64,000 bases of DNA from Nymphaea colorata (taxonomy: Eukaryota; Streptophyta; Magnoliopsida; Nymphaeales; Nymphaeaceae): positions 9,243,001-9,307,000 of the forward strand of contig NC_045148.1 of NCBI RefSeq assembly GCF_008831285.2, given 5' to 3'. Shown in pieces: positions 1 through 11,961 of this stretch. The position numbers and the translations under genes are program-made. How positions within the stretch are numbered: the stretch's first letter is position 1; each line of letters begins with the position of its first letter. The notes beneath the pieces are model-generated. The model had not been told where the DNA came from and searched no databases. It saw nothing but the letters and a program-made list of their open reading frames with translations.

Positions 1-19
1 TGGGTCTTGACGGGTCAAC

Positions 20-75
20 TCGGACCGGCTCGAGAAGTTATCGGACCGGCTCGAGAAGTTATCGGACCGGCTCGG
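20..75. repeat. 21-bp tandem repeat, about 2.7 copies
   Basis: A 21-bp unit beginning TCGGACCGGCTCGAG is repeated head to tail twice and then partly a third time. It lies about 1 kb upstream of the APC11 start codon, at or before the presumed 5' end of that transcript. No function is evident. CGG-rich direct repeats could be protein-binding sites, but that is a guess. Confidence 0.85.
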
Positions 76-1081
76 TTTGAATCCAAGAAAATATGGGAAG
101 GGAAGTGGGAAAGTTCGTGGACGCTTCCCTCCCAAACTCAAACTCCTCCATTCACGCCACCAGGCAGAAACAGCTGCTAGTGGAGCCGAACGGCCGGCTT
201 TTCTCCGGCGGCAACCCTCTCTTCCCGATCTATCAACGCCAACCCCCCCTTTTTTCCGTGCATAAAACGAGTAACAGCTCTCTCTCTCTCTCGTTCGTTC
301 TCTCTCGGTGTGCTGCAAACGAGGGCCGGTTCGCTCTCTCGCACCTCCTTTCTCCGTGTATTTTTCTTTTCTGCGCTGGGGTTTTTTTTATGACATCTTA
401 TCGCCCATCTTCGTTATATATTTTCCATTTTAACGGCTGTCTCTGTCTATGTTTCTCTTTCCCCGTCGAGAAAGAGCAGTTTTTGCCCCTCTGCTGCAAA
501 TGAGGGCCGCCGGAGATTTATGTAGATAATGGACTAGTAGAAAATCGATCTTGTCCATGACTCCATTTTTAGTTAAACATTGATAGATTATCGAGATGGG
601 ATGAACATATTTTTGCAAGAAACTTATTCAATTGGTTGCATGAAACTCTTCATTCCCATTAGCATTTCTGTTCACGATGTACCAGACAATGCCGCATTGG
701 CTAAAAACTGAAATTCCACGGCGTTGCTTGAGTATGTTTCTGTTGTGTATGCTTATGGCGTGCATTATTTCTGAAGGCGTCAGGAGTTTAATTTGAGTTC
801 CTTATAGGAATTCGTTTCATTCAAGTCAATGCTCCTTTGTTTTTTTACCACAGCATTGGTCAGTTCAATAATGCCATTATTCTATTAAGCTGTATTTTAT
901 CTTTGCTGCTGTTTGGTGATTCTTCAATTTTCATTTCTGGACGTTAAAGTGTTCTACGTTCTGTTAATAGTTTTCTGTTTTCTCCTTTACTTTTTCTTGT
1001 TTATGGTTGATTTTTGATTTAATTGGATGATACTAATAGTGGACATGTATCTGCGGTGCTATGTTTGGTGCAGGTCCGAGA
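76..1081 (+). promoter_or_regulatory. APC11 promoter / 5' leader region
   Basis: This stretch holds no convincing coding exon. From about 250 to 500 it is pyrimidine-rich with short CT runs, typical of a plant promoter-proximal region or 5' leader. A plausible acceptor (GTGCAG) at about 1068-1073 precedes the APC11 start codon by 8 bases, so an intron in the 5' UTR is likely, but I could not fix its donor. Short open frames at 77-503 are low-complexity and match no family I know. Confidence 0.4.
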
Positions 1082-3104
1082 ATGAAAGTCAAAATCCTCC
1101 GTATCCTTGTCACTGATTATCTTGTTGTTAAGGCTTAGAGTTAGATTCGATTTGAACCTCCTACCCAGTTGATGCTCTTTCCTCTTTCTTCGTTTTTTTG
1201 GTTCCCGATGTATTACGTATCTTATATGGTTACCGCGGAACGTGACAAAGTTGTGCCTGTCCATGAGTCCATCTCTATATGTGCAATAGTTACAGAACAG
1301 GGCGTTCTATTTTTTTTTTCCCATAATCTTTCTTTATGTTCATTCTCTTTGTTTTGTGTGTGCCTGCCTCTTAACTCAACTCCTTCATGGCGGATGGATA
1401 TGCATCTTGAATAGAGTATGCTTTCTTTCCCTTAAAGCCTTCCATTTTAATTTCTTGTGGTGGAAAAAAGGGGAAGGACTGGATTTTCTTCTGAATTTTT
1501 TTAAATTTGAAGTACGTAGCTAGGCTGAGTAAGAAAATGGGGTTCTGCCAATTATGGTTTCTCATAATATTAATATGATGTTATTTTTTTTAAATTTAGG
1601 TGGCATGCTGTAGCATCATGGACTTGGGATGCCCAAGATGAAACATGTGGGATATGTAGGATGGCCTTTGATGGCTGTTGCCCAGATTGTAAATTTCCTG
1701 GCGATGATTGTCCCTTAAGTAAGCCTATTTTAGTACTTCTCTCAGTTTTTGTTTTCCATGTAGGTGTGGCTCCCATTATTTCTCTTCTTGCTTGATATGA
1801 TGTTGAAAGTTAAAATTGAGACCGGTATTTTCTTAGTCTTAGACAATATATTTTACATGGCTAAGGGAATATTCTACATCATGGGATTTTTGCGATCTTT
1901 CAAAGGGACTGCTAGAAACCCGAAAAGAGAAAAGAAAAAAAAAAGGAAAAGAAGAAAGAAAACTGAAATCCATGAAGAGTGCTAGACCTAGAAAGCTAGT
2001 ATGTGAATATAAAGGCTAACGGAAACCCTCAGAATGAAGATAGAGAAGCTTCCTCAATATGCATTAGCTTGAAAGAAGAACCTAATGTTGTTACTCCTGT
2101 CCTCTGGTCAGTTGATCTGTGTAATACGTATGTCTCTTTTGTCTTCCTTGGTGATATAATCTCAGTTTTTTTGTTCTACATTTGCCTATGCTTGTGCAGA
2201 ACTAGGGTGTAAATGAGCAGTGAATAGCTACTTTTATTTTTCTTTTCAGCCTTAGTTTGTCATGGAATGTGAAGCCCATTATGATGTTTGAGCTTGAGCC
2301 AAGTTGTCCCTGTTCAAGTTTGGTGTAACATAATTGATGAGTTCTATATGAATCTCAATTTCCAGTACAACATGGGGTGCTGTACAACTTCCGTAACCTT
2401 AGTTTCAAGAGATGGCTAGGCAAAAACCAGAGCTTTGGGAGAAGGAAAAAATTGTCAAACCAAGATTAAAAAAAGGCATGTTTGATTCTCATGAATGTAT
2501 CCGGTTTTTATAGCTTAGCCTACATAATAAGCAGAGAAATGACAATCAAATGCCACTAACAATTTAAAAGTTGTATCGGTTTTATGTTTTTCCCAAATTG
2601 TAAATAAGATAGCCGTTCAAGTCCATAAAAAAGAAAAAAAAATAATGTGTTGATTATGTCTGTAACTTCATAAGACCCACAGGCAATCTGGTGCTGCAGA
2701 ATATATCAAAGGGACTCATAGAAGATGCCAAATATGTGTGTGACCTGAAATGGGATGGTAGATGCATTTAAGAATGTTCATATGGTCGTTTCAACTTTTT
2801 AAGGCATGTAATGTTGGGCCACTTCCACGAAGGCCTGTTTTGCAAAACTTGGAAAATTAAAGTTCTCCAATTGTTTATCAGTGCTGTTTATTTGCATGGC
2901 ATGGTTTAGATGGCAAGAATCTATTTCATGCACCATGATCCATGTGATTTTATAAATTTGACTTGCTTTTCTGTTTTTGGATTCACAGTGTGGGGTGCTT
3001 GTAACCATGTGTTTCACCTACATTGCATCTTGAAATGGGTGCATTCACAGACTTCTCAGCCGCATTGCCCCATGTGTCGTAGAGAGTGGCAGTTCAAGGC
3101 ATAA
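1082..3104 (+). CDS. APC11: Anaphase-promoting complex subunit 11 (RING-H2 E3 subunit)
   Basis: APC11 is the catalytic RING subunit of the APC/C ubiquitin ligase. With the cullin-like APC2 it recruits E2 enzymes that ubiquitinate cyclins and securin in the nucleus. Coding exons are 1082-1100/1101, 1600-1718 and 2989-3104, giving 84 residues, the usual family length. The protein opens MKVKILRWHAV. RING-H2 ligands are visible at C23/C26, C34/C37, C44, C51, H53, H56, C59, C73 and C76, and it ends REWQFKA. Exon 2 to exon 3 splices cleanly (A|GTAAG to CACAG|TG) and recreates the conserved WGAC motif. Exon 1 is followed by GTATCCTT, a U12-type donor, but the frame needs one more G than the sequence has (see findings). 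Orthology is certain; only the first splice junction is unclear. Confidence 0.93.
1101..1599 (+). other. APC11 intron 1, U12-type donor with ambiguous boundary
   Basis: The intron opens with GTATCCTT, the full U12 donor consensus. It ends TTTTTTAAATTTAG, with a degenerate U12-like branch-point word a few bases before the acceptor. To keep the conserved LRWHAV reading, the exons must contribute CTCCG plus GTGG. The sequence offers only one G at the donor, shared between exon and intron, so the intron would have GT...TA or TA...AG ends. Confidence 0.6.
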
Positions 3105-3288
3105 ATGATTGTCGACCTCTCTTTTCCTGGATTTTGGATGTAATTTTGCACACTGGGCATAGAATTCCTTTTCTTGCAAAACTATGATATTGTCTCCAGT
3201 TGCATCTCTGACTATGAGTGACTAGTCCTTTGCTTTGCTTCTCTATAATCGAGTCTTTATCAGTTTGCAGATGCTTCTTGTCTCCATT

Positions 3289-3452
3289 TTGTTTAAATTG
3301 GGTTTGTGTAAAGTATAAACTACGTATTTCTCAGTTCTAAACAGAATTACGCTGTTGTATTTGACATAGATTCATTTAAATTGGGTTAGTAAAAGAATGT
3401 ATTGCTCAGTTCTAAACAGGATTGCACTGTTGTATTTGTCCCAGATTGTGTT
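3289..3452 (+). repeat. Imperfect tandem duplication in APC11 3' flank
   Basis: A unit of about 80 bp occurs twice in tandem. Both copies carry TTTAAATTGGGTT, then CTCAGTTCTAAACAG, then CACTGTTGTATTTG (CGCTGTTGTATTTG in the first). It lies just past the APC11 stop, probably inside or near its 3' UTR, and is not coding. Confidence 0.8.
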
Positions 3453-6433
3453 TGATATCAATCAATGAGGCTTCCTTTCATGAAACAAGTGTAGCAAATT
3501 AAGACCATCTGAAATGTTTGATCTTGTGCCCTAAGGTGATAAATCACAACAATCATATAATAAATCACAACAATCAGATACCAGTTGTAAACGCTTATTC
3601 TACTTTGATTCTTTCCAAAATTAGTTGCCAAGTTGTAAACTCATTCATTTTGTTGATTAGTCCCGTGGTCCTTCCTGGTGGCATGAATAATGTGTTGGGC
3701 CCCGATGTATCCACTTTGGGGGAGGGGTTGGTAGGGGACAATGATCTTGACGACTGTGATTAAATGGTGTTATCTCACCTTGCTTCTCCTGCACCTGAAC
3801 CAATAAGAATCCATTCTTCTTAAGCTGAAAAAAAGAATTTCTTCATTCACTGGTTAAGGAAAGCAACATCTAGGAACAAGGGCTGGGTATTTTACCTATT
3901 TCTTCCATCTTTCAGGCAGAAATGAGATAACAGAAAACCGAATGGTTGTGTTTGAGAATGGATAATGTATCACATCTAGGATGAATTTCAAGCCTTTACC
4001 ATATTAAATCTGATTATCCCGGTGTGTTTATCTGATCTCGATGCAGCATGTTGGCACCCCATTTGCGTTCAGAAGGAACGACTTTAATGAAGTGAATCCA
4101 CAAATAGCACTTTAAGTGTTACTTCCCTCTAACAGGTAAACAACATCTGAGTCTCTGTCTTAAACATGACACTCTAAACTGAAGGTTTCATGTTTTAGTT
4201 ATATTTTTTCTTTTACACTTGATATAGAAGATAACTAACATTCCATGTAGGCAGATCTATTAGTGCTCAACCTTCTAACAAGTAAACCCTGTGGTTGAGT
4301 TGCCAACACCCAAGCCCTTCTTGAGGTGACCTAAAAATGCACCAGAACTGCCATTTGGACGTTTGGCAGCAACGTCTGTGACTAGTGGAAATTGTGATGT
4401 CACTGCCCTCCACCTGCCACTTGAGTTGATTTAAGCATTGCAGGAAGGACTATAAAACAAGTGCTGTTGTGAATCACTCTCTTGCTTGCTACCAACGTCG
4501 GGCTACCAACGCTTGTGAATCACTTTCTTTTCACAAGCCAATGCCAGCGTAGGCCCTGGGGTGATGGTCCCAGAGTTTTAAAATTGTTGATTTACGATCT
4601 GTTTGTTGTTCTCTTTTTGTTGCTAAATTTAGAAGAGACTTGCGATACTGCTTATTATAAGATGCCTTGTTCTATGAGGTTCAGTTCACTGTTTGGTTGA
4701 CCTATTCCATGAACTTAACTTTCTTGTTTTTTAGCAGTATGGGGTTACGCAGATATCCACAAAGATATTTATCCTGAGTATTGTACTTCTGAACAGTTCT
4801 TTCAACTTCAACAGCATCCAACCCTGTATCCAGGAAGGGAAAGCCTTAGTGACAGTAAGCTTGTCTTGGTAACCGTAGACTTGAATTCAATTAGTTGTGG
4901 TCAGCGATTTTTGCACCTCAATCTTTTTTTAAGAAAAAGTGGAAAACTTTTGCTTGTTTGTGCAATGTAGGTGCAATGAAGATAGCACAGTTTTTTATAT
5001 CTGACAAACTTTACTTATGAAAATTGGTAAGTATCAACCTCATTTCTTCTGTTGTCAAACAAAGACATACCCCTTTTCTTTTCAAGCTCATGTCTCATCT
5101 GTGGCGTTATCCACCAATATGACGTGCTTACATATTCGGTTGGTATGTTTATAATTATATCTCACTTATTTATGTCATTCTACATGATTGAATTTTTCCT
5201 TTAAACTATCCTTTTATGTTTCTGATATATATAATTATATGTCATGCCGTTTGACTTTTCCTTTTTTTTTTTGGGGTCTAACATTAATAGACCACAATCA
5301 TTAGATTGGATTTTGTTGCATCTCTGGCAGTTTAAAACCCTTTGATCAATACTAGTCTCTGTAAGAGCATATATTGTATAGGGTTGTTTCGAGATCTAAG
5401 TGGATTCATAGTACACCCGACGACTAAAATGTTGCATTAGTGTTTTTTGAATGACTTGTGCAGTGCAAAGAGCTTTGGCAACCCATCGGTATGTCTAAAT
5501 CTTCTCCCTTGTATTCAAATTTTATTCAAGTTTCATTGTAGAATCTTATTTTGTTTCATCACACTAAAAAATAATGTGACATGATTCATATAGGGGTTGG
5601 TGGCTCTCATTTTAAAATAGTCGTAAAAGCCATCATCTGCAGATCAACAGTAACAAGAAAGGATTACAAAATACATTAAACGTTGAATTAAAATTGGATC
5701 TGATACCTTGAAAATGACGGTTCTCAAACCATATCCTGACCTCTTGCAATCCTTAACGGGAATGAGCTGGCGGATTGTTCTTAGCAAGGTCGGACTTCAA
5801 ACTTCCAAGGCACAACCGAGACGTCCATTATGGTAAATCCTATCAACTTTATATTCATTTTATAGGTTGTCATATGAACGGTAAATCCAGCAGCTTTTTT
5901 TATTCATTTTATAACGCTATGTTCGAAATCCTGTGGTGTAGAGACCACCATAACTTGTAAAAACTATACATCTTAAAGCCATGGTCAAACGACTCAAACC
6001 CATCTCCCCTCAATTACAAATCCATGGGTTTTTTTTAAGGTACCGCAGATTTGAAATCTCCGGTTGAGAAATCTATTGTTTGTTTGAGTTGTGGATTTAA
6101 CCTAACATGAATTTTAAAATCAGATATCCGTGGCAATCAAACATAGGTTAAGAGGCCTTTTGATGGCCTTACATTTGATATCCTTAGTATTTAAGAACCA
6201 TAAATTTAAAATCAGACATTCCCTCATATGTTATTAAATCCGACTTTTTCTTAATAAAAATAAAATAAAATAAGAATTGTAACTGTGGATCTTAGGTTTG
6301 ATTTAAGATTCTTAGTTTGATAAACCATGATTTTATCATGGACCTTTTACTACATCAGTAAAAGTATGTCACATCAAATCCACATAAGACCCTTCAGGTA
6401 TTTAGCACACACACACATGTATATAGAGAAAAA

Positions 6434-6798
6434 CTAAATAATAACTCTATTTAAAAAAAAAAAACATCTGGACATCAAATCCAGACCCTAAATCTTTCCT
6501 CTCCCCCTTCTTTCCTTTCTCTCCTCATGAACTATTTCTCACTCTCTCTCTCTCCATTTCTCATGTTCTTAGAGGGGAGCCTCGTGGCTACCCCTGCCAT
6601 AGCCGGCGAGGCAGGTGTCTAAGATCTTCCCATCACCGTCCGGCAGGCATGCAGGGGATGGTAGGGGTAGAGCTGCCGGTGGTCCCTTTGCAAGAAGAGG
6701 GAGTGGGGAAGAGATTAATGGAGAGAGGGAGAAGGAGAAAGGGGAGAACTTGGCTCGGATTTGATGTCCCTTAATAAAAAAATAGAGTCATCATTTAG
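6434..6798. mobile_element. MITE-like element with ~45-bp terminal inverted repeats
   Basis: The left end (CTAAATAATAACTCTATTT, ending GGACATCAAATCC at 6482) is the reverse complement, with few mismatches, of the right end (GGATTTGATGTCCC from 6757, ending ACTCTATTTTT read on the minus strand). The interior is 270 bp of CT/GA-rich and GC-rich DNA with no reading frame. Size and structure fit a non-autonomous DNA transposon. I could not identify a clear target-site duplication because the right flank runs straight into an AT microsatellite. Confidence 0.7.
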
Positions 6799-6802
6799 GG
6801 AC

Positions 6803-6840
<38 letters not shown>

Positions 6841-7728
6841 AGGGAGAGAGGGGTCCCACCATATACTCTTTGACTCAAAAAGTCTCAATTGCCAAAGACT
6901 TTTAGTAGTTGAGAATAATGGTTTTTGTTACCCAAGTTTTTTAATATATGCACATGCTTTTGCATAATGTAAAAGTGTGCATGACACCTTTAAGAGTGGG
7001 TTGAAGACAAAAGAAGTGGGTGAGGAAGTGGGCGAAGGTGACAGATGTTGTACAGTAAGACAAGGCACACCCATGCATATAACCATGTACCTTTTGGCAC
7101 CAAGTCCAATACTTATTTATCTCTTTCTTACAATATCCGTTTAATTTTTATAAGCTTACATACATTCTAAACGGGCAATTTTTATATAGTATATAGAAAG
7201 CATCGATAGTAATGATTTGGACGAAGGAACACGTTTATTGGGGCTTTTCAATTTCCTACATTTAAAGTCATTTTTGTTGCATTTTCTTTTAATTTACTGT
7301 TTCTTTAAAATTAAAACACTTGCTTTCTCACTACCTATATTAACAAGCATTTGCACATTGACTTTTAGAAATTGAAGCAGCAATTGGCTAATTCTCTGTA
7401 GTGATTACGTTCTAGCAATAAAGAGAGAGAGAGAGAAGCACTTAAAAAACATTTAATATAAAGTACATTGAACGTCTTTTTGTAAAATCGATAAGGATAT
7501 CCATTCCACAATATGACTCACTTGATTCTCTTGCCAACAACACGAGTGGCCGCATTCCTCGCGGAAGAAGCAAATGGCCACCATCCATTTCGAGATGGAC
7601 GGCCACAGTGCTCACGCTTACCGGTAAACCACGATTCTCCAGCGGGAAACCGCCAACCACCTCTTTCACGGCCCTTTGTAGATGTCTAGTCTTCCTGGCA
7701 AACCGCCCTTGGTCATCGAAGCCTTCAA

Positions 7729-8847
7729 CTATGCGCGGAATGCAGTTAACTCTGGCCGGAAAACCCTCCTAACATCGTCGAGCTTCACCTGGGAGCATGT
7801 GAGCGCAACCCTACTCATCCTTTCCACGTCGCCTGTTGCTGGATTCTTTATGATCTCCCAGTCGCACCGGCCGGCAGAGATATCGACGGCGTAGATATTC
7901 TCCGGCCTGTTGCTGTTGTACATATAAATGAAGTCCCTCTGGCCCAGGCACGAGACCGTCGGAAACTGGTCTCCGATAAACCCTTCGGCCATCTCCGCCG
8001 GCATCTGGCCTATCAACTCGCACTTCGAGCTCTCGTAATCGGCCTCCCAGAGCCTCACGCCCTCAGTGGACACGCCAACGAGCACGATCCGGTCACCGGA
8101 AACCACCACCGACGAGTGGAAAACCGCACGGTCCTGGCGGAGCTCCACCGCAGGGCCCCACTTCCCGGCATCCACGTCGAAGCGGCAGAGGCCCCCAGAA
8201 CCGCGCTCTACCACGTAGACGTATCGCCCGCTGACGGCCGTCTGCCACGTGGTGCCGGAAACGCCCTTGAGGCGCTCCGGGAGGCTCTCGCACCTCTCCC
8301 ACCGCCCGGCGGTGACGTCGTAGACCTCCACCGCGAGGGCGTCTTCCTCAAACTCCCAAGTGCCACCCATGACGACGACGCGCGGGGAGGGGCCCTCCGG
8401 CGCGACGACCGCGACTGCCGGATCCCGGCGCCAGACCTGGAGGCCGGCCTCCTCGGACGTGCGAACCCACCGGGCCTTGACCGGGTCCGAGGAGAAGCAG
8501 AGGGAGGTGGGGGTGAGGGTGTAGAGGAGACTCGGCTGGGAGGCGCAGATGGTCTCGTCGGCGGCGAGGGGACCGGACGGCACGTGAGGGAGGAGGACCC
8601 AAGTGCCGGAGTTCGGGTCGTAGGCGTGGGTGGAGAGTCGGGAAGGTCCAAGGACGCGCTGGTGGTGGAGGAAGAGCCAGGGCCTTGGGCGGGCGGAGGG
8701 GCGGGCGAGGGCCGAGGCGACTCCGTCCCGCCACGCCCTGTTGACGACCGATGCTGGAACCAAGTCCAGCATCGGCACCTTCGACAGCACGGCCTCTAGC
8801 ACGTCGCCCTCCAACTGCGATTCGTAGCTCACCATTCCTTCCGCCAT
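7729..8847 (-). CDS. F-box/kelch-repeat protein, At1g23390 (KFB-CHS) type
   Basis: A 372-residue single-exon protein and probable substrate receptor of an SCF (SKP1-cullin-F-box) ubiquitin ligase. An F-box spans roughly residues 11-50 (LEGDVLEAVLSKVPMLDL, then a conserved W in NRAW). A kelch-type beta-propeller follows, with repeat units around HAYDPNSGTWVLLP, VEVYDVTAGRWERC, LCRFDVDAGKWGP and IYAVDISAGRCDWE. Layout and N-terminal wording match Arabidopsis At1g23390, reported to target chalcone synthase for degradation and so restrain flavonoid synthesis; that target here is inference. The first ATG sits directly behind a GA microsatellite in the leader; Met5 is an alternative start. The coding sequence is much more GC-rich than its surroundings, creating long antisense open frames that are not genes. 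It is convergent with APC11. Confidence 0.9.
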   Translation of the reverse strand: MAEGMVSYESQLEGDVLEAVLSKVPMLDLVPASVVNRAWRDGVASALARPSARPRPWLFLHHQRVLGPSRLSTHAYDPNSGTWVLLPHVPSGPLAADETICASQPSLLYTLTPTSLCFSSDPVKARWVRTSEEAGLQVWRRDPAVAVVAPEGPSPRVVVMGGTWEFEEDALAVEVYDVTAGRWERCESLPERLKGVSGTTWQTAVSGRYVYVVERGSGGLCRFDVDAGKWGPAVELRQDRAVFHSSVVVSGDRIVLVGVSTEGVRLWEADYESSKCELIGQMPAEMAEGFIGDQFPTVSCLGQRDFIYMYNSNRPENIYAVDISAGRCDWEIIKNPATGDVERMSRVALTCSQVKLDDVRRVFRPELTAFRA

Positions 8848-8865
8848 CTCTCTCTCTCTCTCTCT
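8848..8865 (-). repeat. GA/CT microsatellite in the F-box gene leader
   Basis: A CT run on the plus strand abuts the start codon, so the mRNA leader would carry (GA)n immediately before ATG. GA-rich leaders of this kind are common in plant genes. Confidence 0.8.
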
Positions 8866-10304
8866 TGCTAATGTTTGGTGATGCTTCGATTGATAAGAGT
8901 TGAGGTCTGTGGGAGGCGGAGGTGCTCTGCCTTTTTAATGGTGGGAAACCAGGGGAAGGAGCCGTGAAGTCCAGACGTTTTCAGGTGGGTCCATGAAAAG
9001 GACTCCATCGATCGACACGCTACACGTGGTGCTTCTCCTCCCTCTGCAAGATCGAGTAAGAATTTGAATCCTCACTTTCATCTCATCTTACGCAAAAGCC
9101 GAGTTTCTAGCGGGGTTTTTTAATTGCAGATGGAGACCAAGCCTCTACCACTATTTCAAAGTCAGCCAACCAAGCTGTTAATGGTTGATCGCAGACCTGT
9201 TCTGTTAACTTACAAAGATCAACAGGTTTCACATTAACTAACACGTTATCTACTCGAGAGGAGAAGAGACAAGATCAGGTGATCCGAAAATGAGTAATTT
9301 AAAAGAGAAAGAGACGGAACTGCACAATCCATCTACCGTATGCCACAGTAGGTGGGGGGCCGAGCATCCGAATCTTAAAAAAATCTGAAGAAGCTTGTTG
9401 ATCATTTGGTCTCCAATTCAAAATAATTGAGAATCTATCCGAGTATGTTTGGGCCTTCTAGAAGTAGGTGCTGTTGCAGCCTGCTGTTTCGCTCCTGCGC
9501 TGGTTTTGGTATGTTTTTTCCTGGTTGCGTCCCCTGATAAACCGCCTGAACCCACCAAGAGTTCGTGGGATCAGTAAACCAGAATCGAGAAATTGAAAAG
9601 AACAAAACTGATTAATGAAACCGACTCTGCCCCACCATGGTTTCATGATCTCTCCCTCTCTCAATGAATCCGAATGAAGCTTTTACAAAAGCATGCTGAT
9701 TGGTAAAACATTTCTTTTCATTTAATTGCTTCAACTACTTACTAAACAAATGGTTAAATGTAAGAAATCCCAAAAGTTGCGATTTTTATTATTTCTCTAT
9801 TTCCTTACAGCAACAGAGAAACTGCTCTTATGGTGAACTAAAGGAGTTGGTTGGCCTGATTTAACCTGCGCCTCAAACAGTGTAAAATTTGGAGGTAAAG
9901 GCCTCGTGAGCTCATTGAACTTTCATCCAGGCAAGATTTACTGATGAAGGTTCTTTAGTATTATTTCTTTCTAGTTCTTCCTCTCGTCTGCACTTTCTCA
10001 CAAGCCTCCATTTGACTTGTGTTAGATAGAAAATCTTATAGCCAAAAGAAAACCAGTTAGTAATGAAATTTACTGATGAAGTGAGATGCCCACCTCTTGA
10101 CATCCGTAACCAAGTGGGGCAGGTGATGTTAACTCTTTAGGGATTCTACTTTCACTGAAGCTCTCATCCAGCCCTTCATTTTTTATACAAGGTTTGTTTT
10201 TAGTGGCTCAGAGGTGCTACCACCAACATGGTTCAACTTGTGTATCAGGTGACCTGAAGTTTTAAAATTTCAAAACAAAAAGAGACCACCTACCAACCCT
10301 TGCT

Positions 10305-10363
10305 CTGATCCTTATGTCAACCCTCTCAAGGAGGATCCTTATGTCGACCCTCTCAAGGAGATC
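10305..10363. repeat. 30-bp direct tandem repeat, two copies
   Basis: GATCCTTATGTCRACCCTCT followed by CAAGGAG is present twice in tandem, differing at one base. Non-coding; it looks like a local slippage duplication. Confidence 0.85.
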
Positions 10364-11673
10364 TGTTGTTCATAGTTACTGCGCCAATGAAGTAGCAAGT
10401 GTGAACTACTTATATTTTTTCAAATGAATATCATGCAAAATCTCCATAACCTGATCCCTCTTCGGAGCAGCAGTAAAACTTGCTGCATGTATAACTGCTA
10501 GCTCAATGAAATTTGGTGAAGAACCTCCCTAACGCTAGAAGGTAGAGAAACAGATTTTTGCAACAAGTGGCGCTCCACGAAAGTAAACCTGTAAGCGCCA
10601 AACCCGTGGGGGTTGCACTTACCTTTGATCAACCTTTTTTTTTTAAGATCTGATGAATTTGAGAACCACAGATTGAAGATCAGATCACCTTAGGTTAGGC
10701 TTTCTTTCTGAAGATATTTAGAAAGATATATTCTTTTTCATCTTTTAACTTTTTTTGGTTTTTTTTTTTCTTACAAAAAGTTTTTTTTTGTAACCAGGGG
10801 CATTTTATCATTAACTATACTAGCGCACGAAAATTCCATGGACCAATGTCTGAATTGCTACGGAAGCAATGTTTTTTTTTTTTTTTTCCATTGGCATCCT
10901 GTTATAATCTAAGTCTGTTGCTCTATTCTTTCGACTATTTCAAAAGTCATAAGCCAAAATTTTCTGTAGCTGTAAAGGTCACTGTTCTTGACCCAGGTAA
11001 GGGGCATCTGGAACAGAATTCTCTTGCAGGAGCATGATTTCTTAATTGCCTTCTCTCTTTGACGTCAAGGTCTAGGGCTACATTAATGTCTATGTTAAAC
11101 CACAAATTTAGCAGACATATGATTCAAACCAATGACTGCCCACCTATCGACCACTAGCCCAAGCAGTGGCACCACCTGAAAGATTGAGAACATGCATCAT
11201 TATTCTTCTTTCATTAAAAAACCCATGAAACTTTCCTATCATATAGATCTTAGTGCTCAACTCTAGACTTTATATCCAAGGGCCGGGGTTGGTGCAATAG
11301 ATCGGTTGGGGGTTAGTAAGTGGCCAGTTTTTATTTCAAGCTCTCGTGGCAGCAACTTTCCGTAAAAAAAAGATGAAGACTTGGGTTATTAGTGGGCAAT
11401 AAGATAAAATACTCATTCTCACTCGAAACTCTTTTAAGACTTTAACTTCATTATACTTGACCAGTCTTTGCCGACACCCAAAAGAGTGCGCTGCTTTCGC
11501 TTGTGTACAAAATTTCAAATTAGGGTGATGAAGCTGCTGCTCACGAAGATTCAGCTCTATTATTTCTACCTATTTGTCCGCCACATGCCTGACGTCTTCC
11601 TCATGACCCACACACTAAAATTTTTGGGTTTAAAAACCATGGCAGTTCATGTTACAAAACCTTGCTGTAAGCA

Positions 11674-11853
11674 AGGGGCGGAGCTCAGGGGCCCGTAGGA
11701 GCGCTGGCCCCCACTAAAAAAATAAAAAAACTTACATGCAAATTTTAAAAAATTTCAGTTGTCTTCATGAAAATTTTTGACTTCATTTCAACCGTTAAAA
11801 TTTAAAAACTTTAATTCGGCCCCCTTCATAAAAAAAATTTTTACTCTGCCCCT
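11674..11853. mobile_element. Short element with AGGGGCGGAG / CTCTGCCCCT ends
   Basis: About 180 bp bounded by an inverted 10-bp terminus (AGGGGCGGAG left, CTCTGCCCCT right, one mismatch). The interior is built from runs of AAAATTTT and GGCCCCC. Similar but more degraded sequences appear near 13850-13960 and 29425-29615, so this is a dispersed family. No target-site duplication was recognised. Confidence 0.5.
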
Positions 11854-11961
11854 AACTGGAAGTTCTTTTAAAAGAACTGGTGAACGAGTTTAAAACTTGA
11901 AAGACACCCGCGTGAACCCTTTTTGGAACAGTAATAATACCTCTTAGCTACACGGGCACCT

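Larger units (their letters stand above)
3105..7728. other. Intergenic region between APC11 and the F-box gene
   Basis: About 4.6 kb between the APC11 stop and the convergent F-box stop. It contains the APC11 3' UTR, a tandem duplication near 3.3-3.45 kb, a 23-bp direct repeat (ATAAATCACAACAATCA) near 3540-3580, and AT-rich DNA with repeated inverted AAATCAGATTT-like words from about 6000 to 6390. A small inverted-repeat element (6434-6798), an AT microsatellite at 6807-6834 and a GA run at 7422-7436 follow. The last 280 bases are presumably the F-box 3' UTR. I see no additional gene. Confidence 0.6.

Noticed and set aside
4736-4970. Exon-like stretch after TTTTTTAG (frame VWGYADIHKDIYPEYCTSEQ and on)
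   Set aside because: It reads protein-like for about 40 codons, but there is no partner exon, no recognised family and no clear donor in frame; chance is likely.
8116-8799. 227-codon frame on the plus strand, plus several other long frames overlapping the F-box gene
   Set aside because: They are antisense or frame-shifted shadows of a GC-rich coding sequence, which lacks AT-rich stop codons. Their products are Arg/Pro/Gly-rich with no domain.
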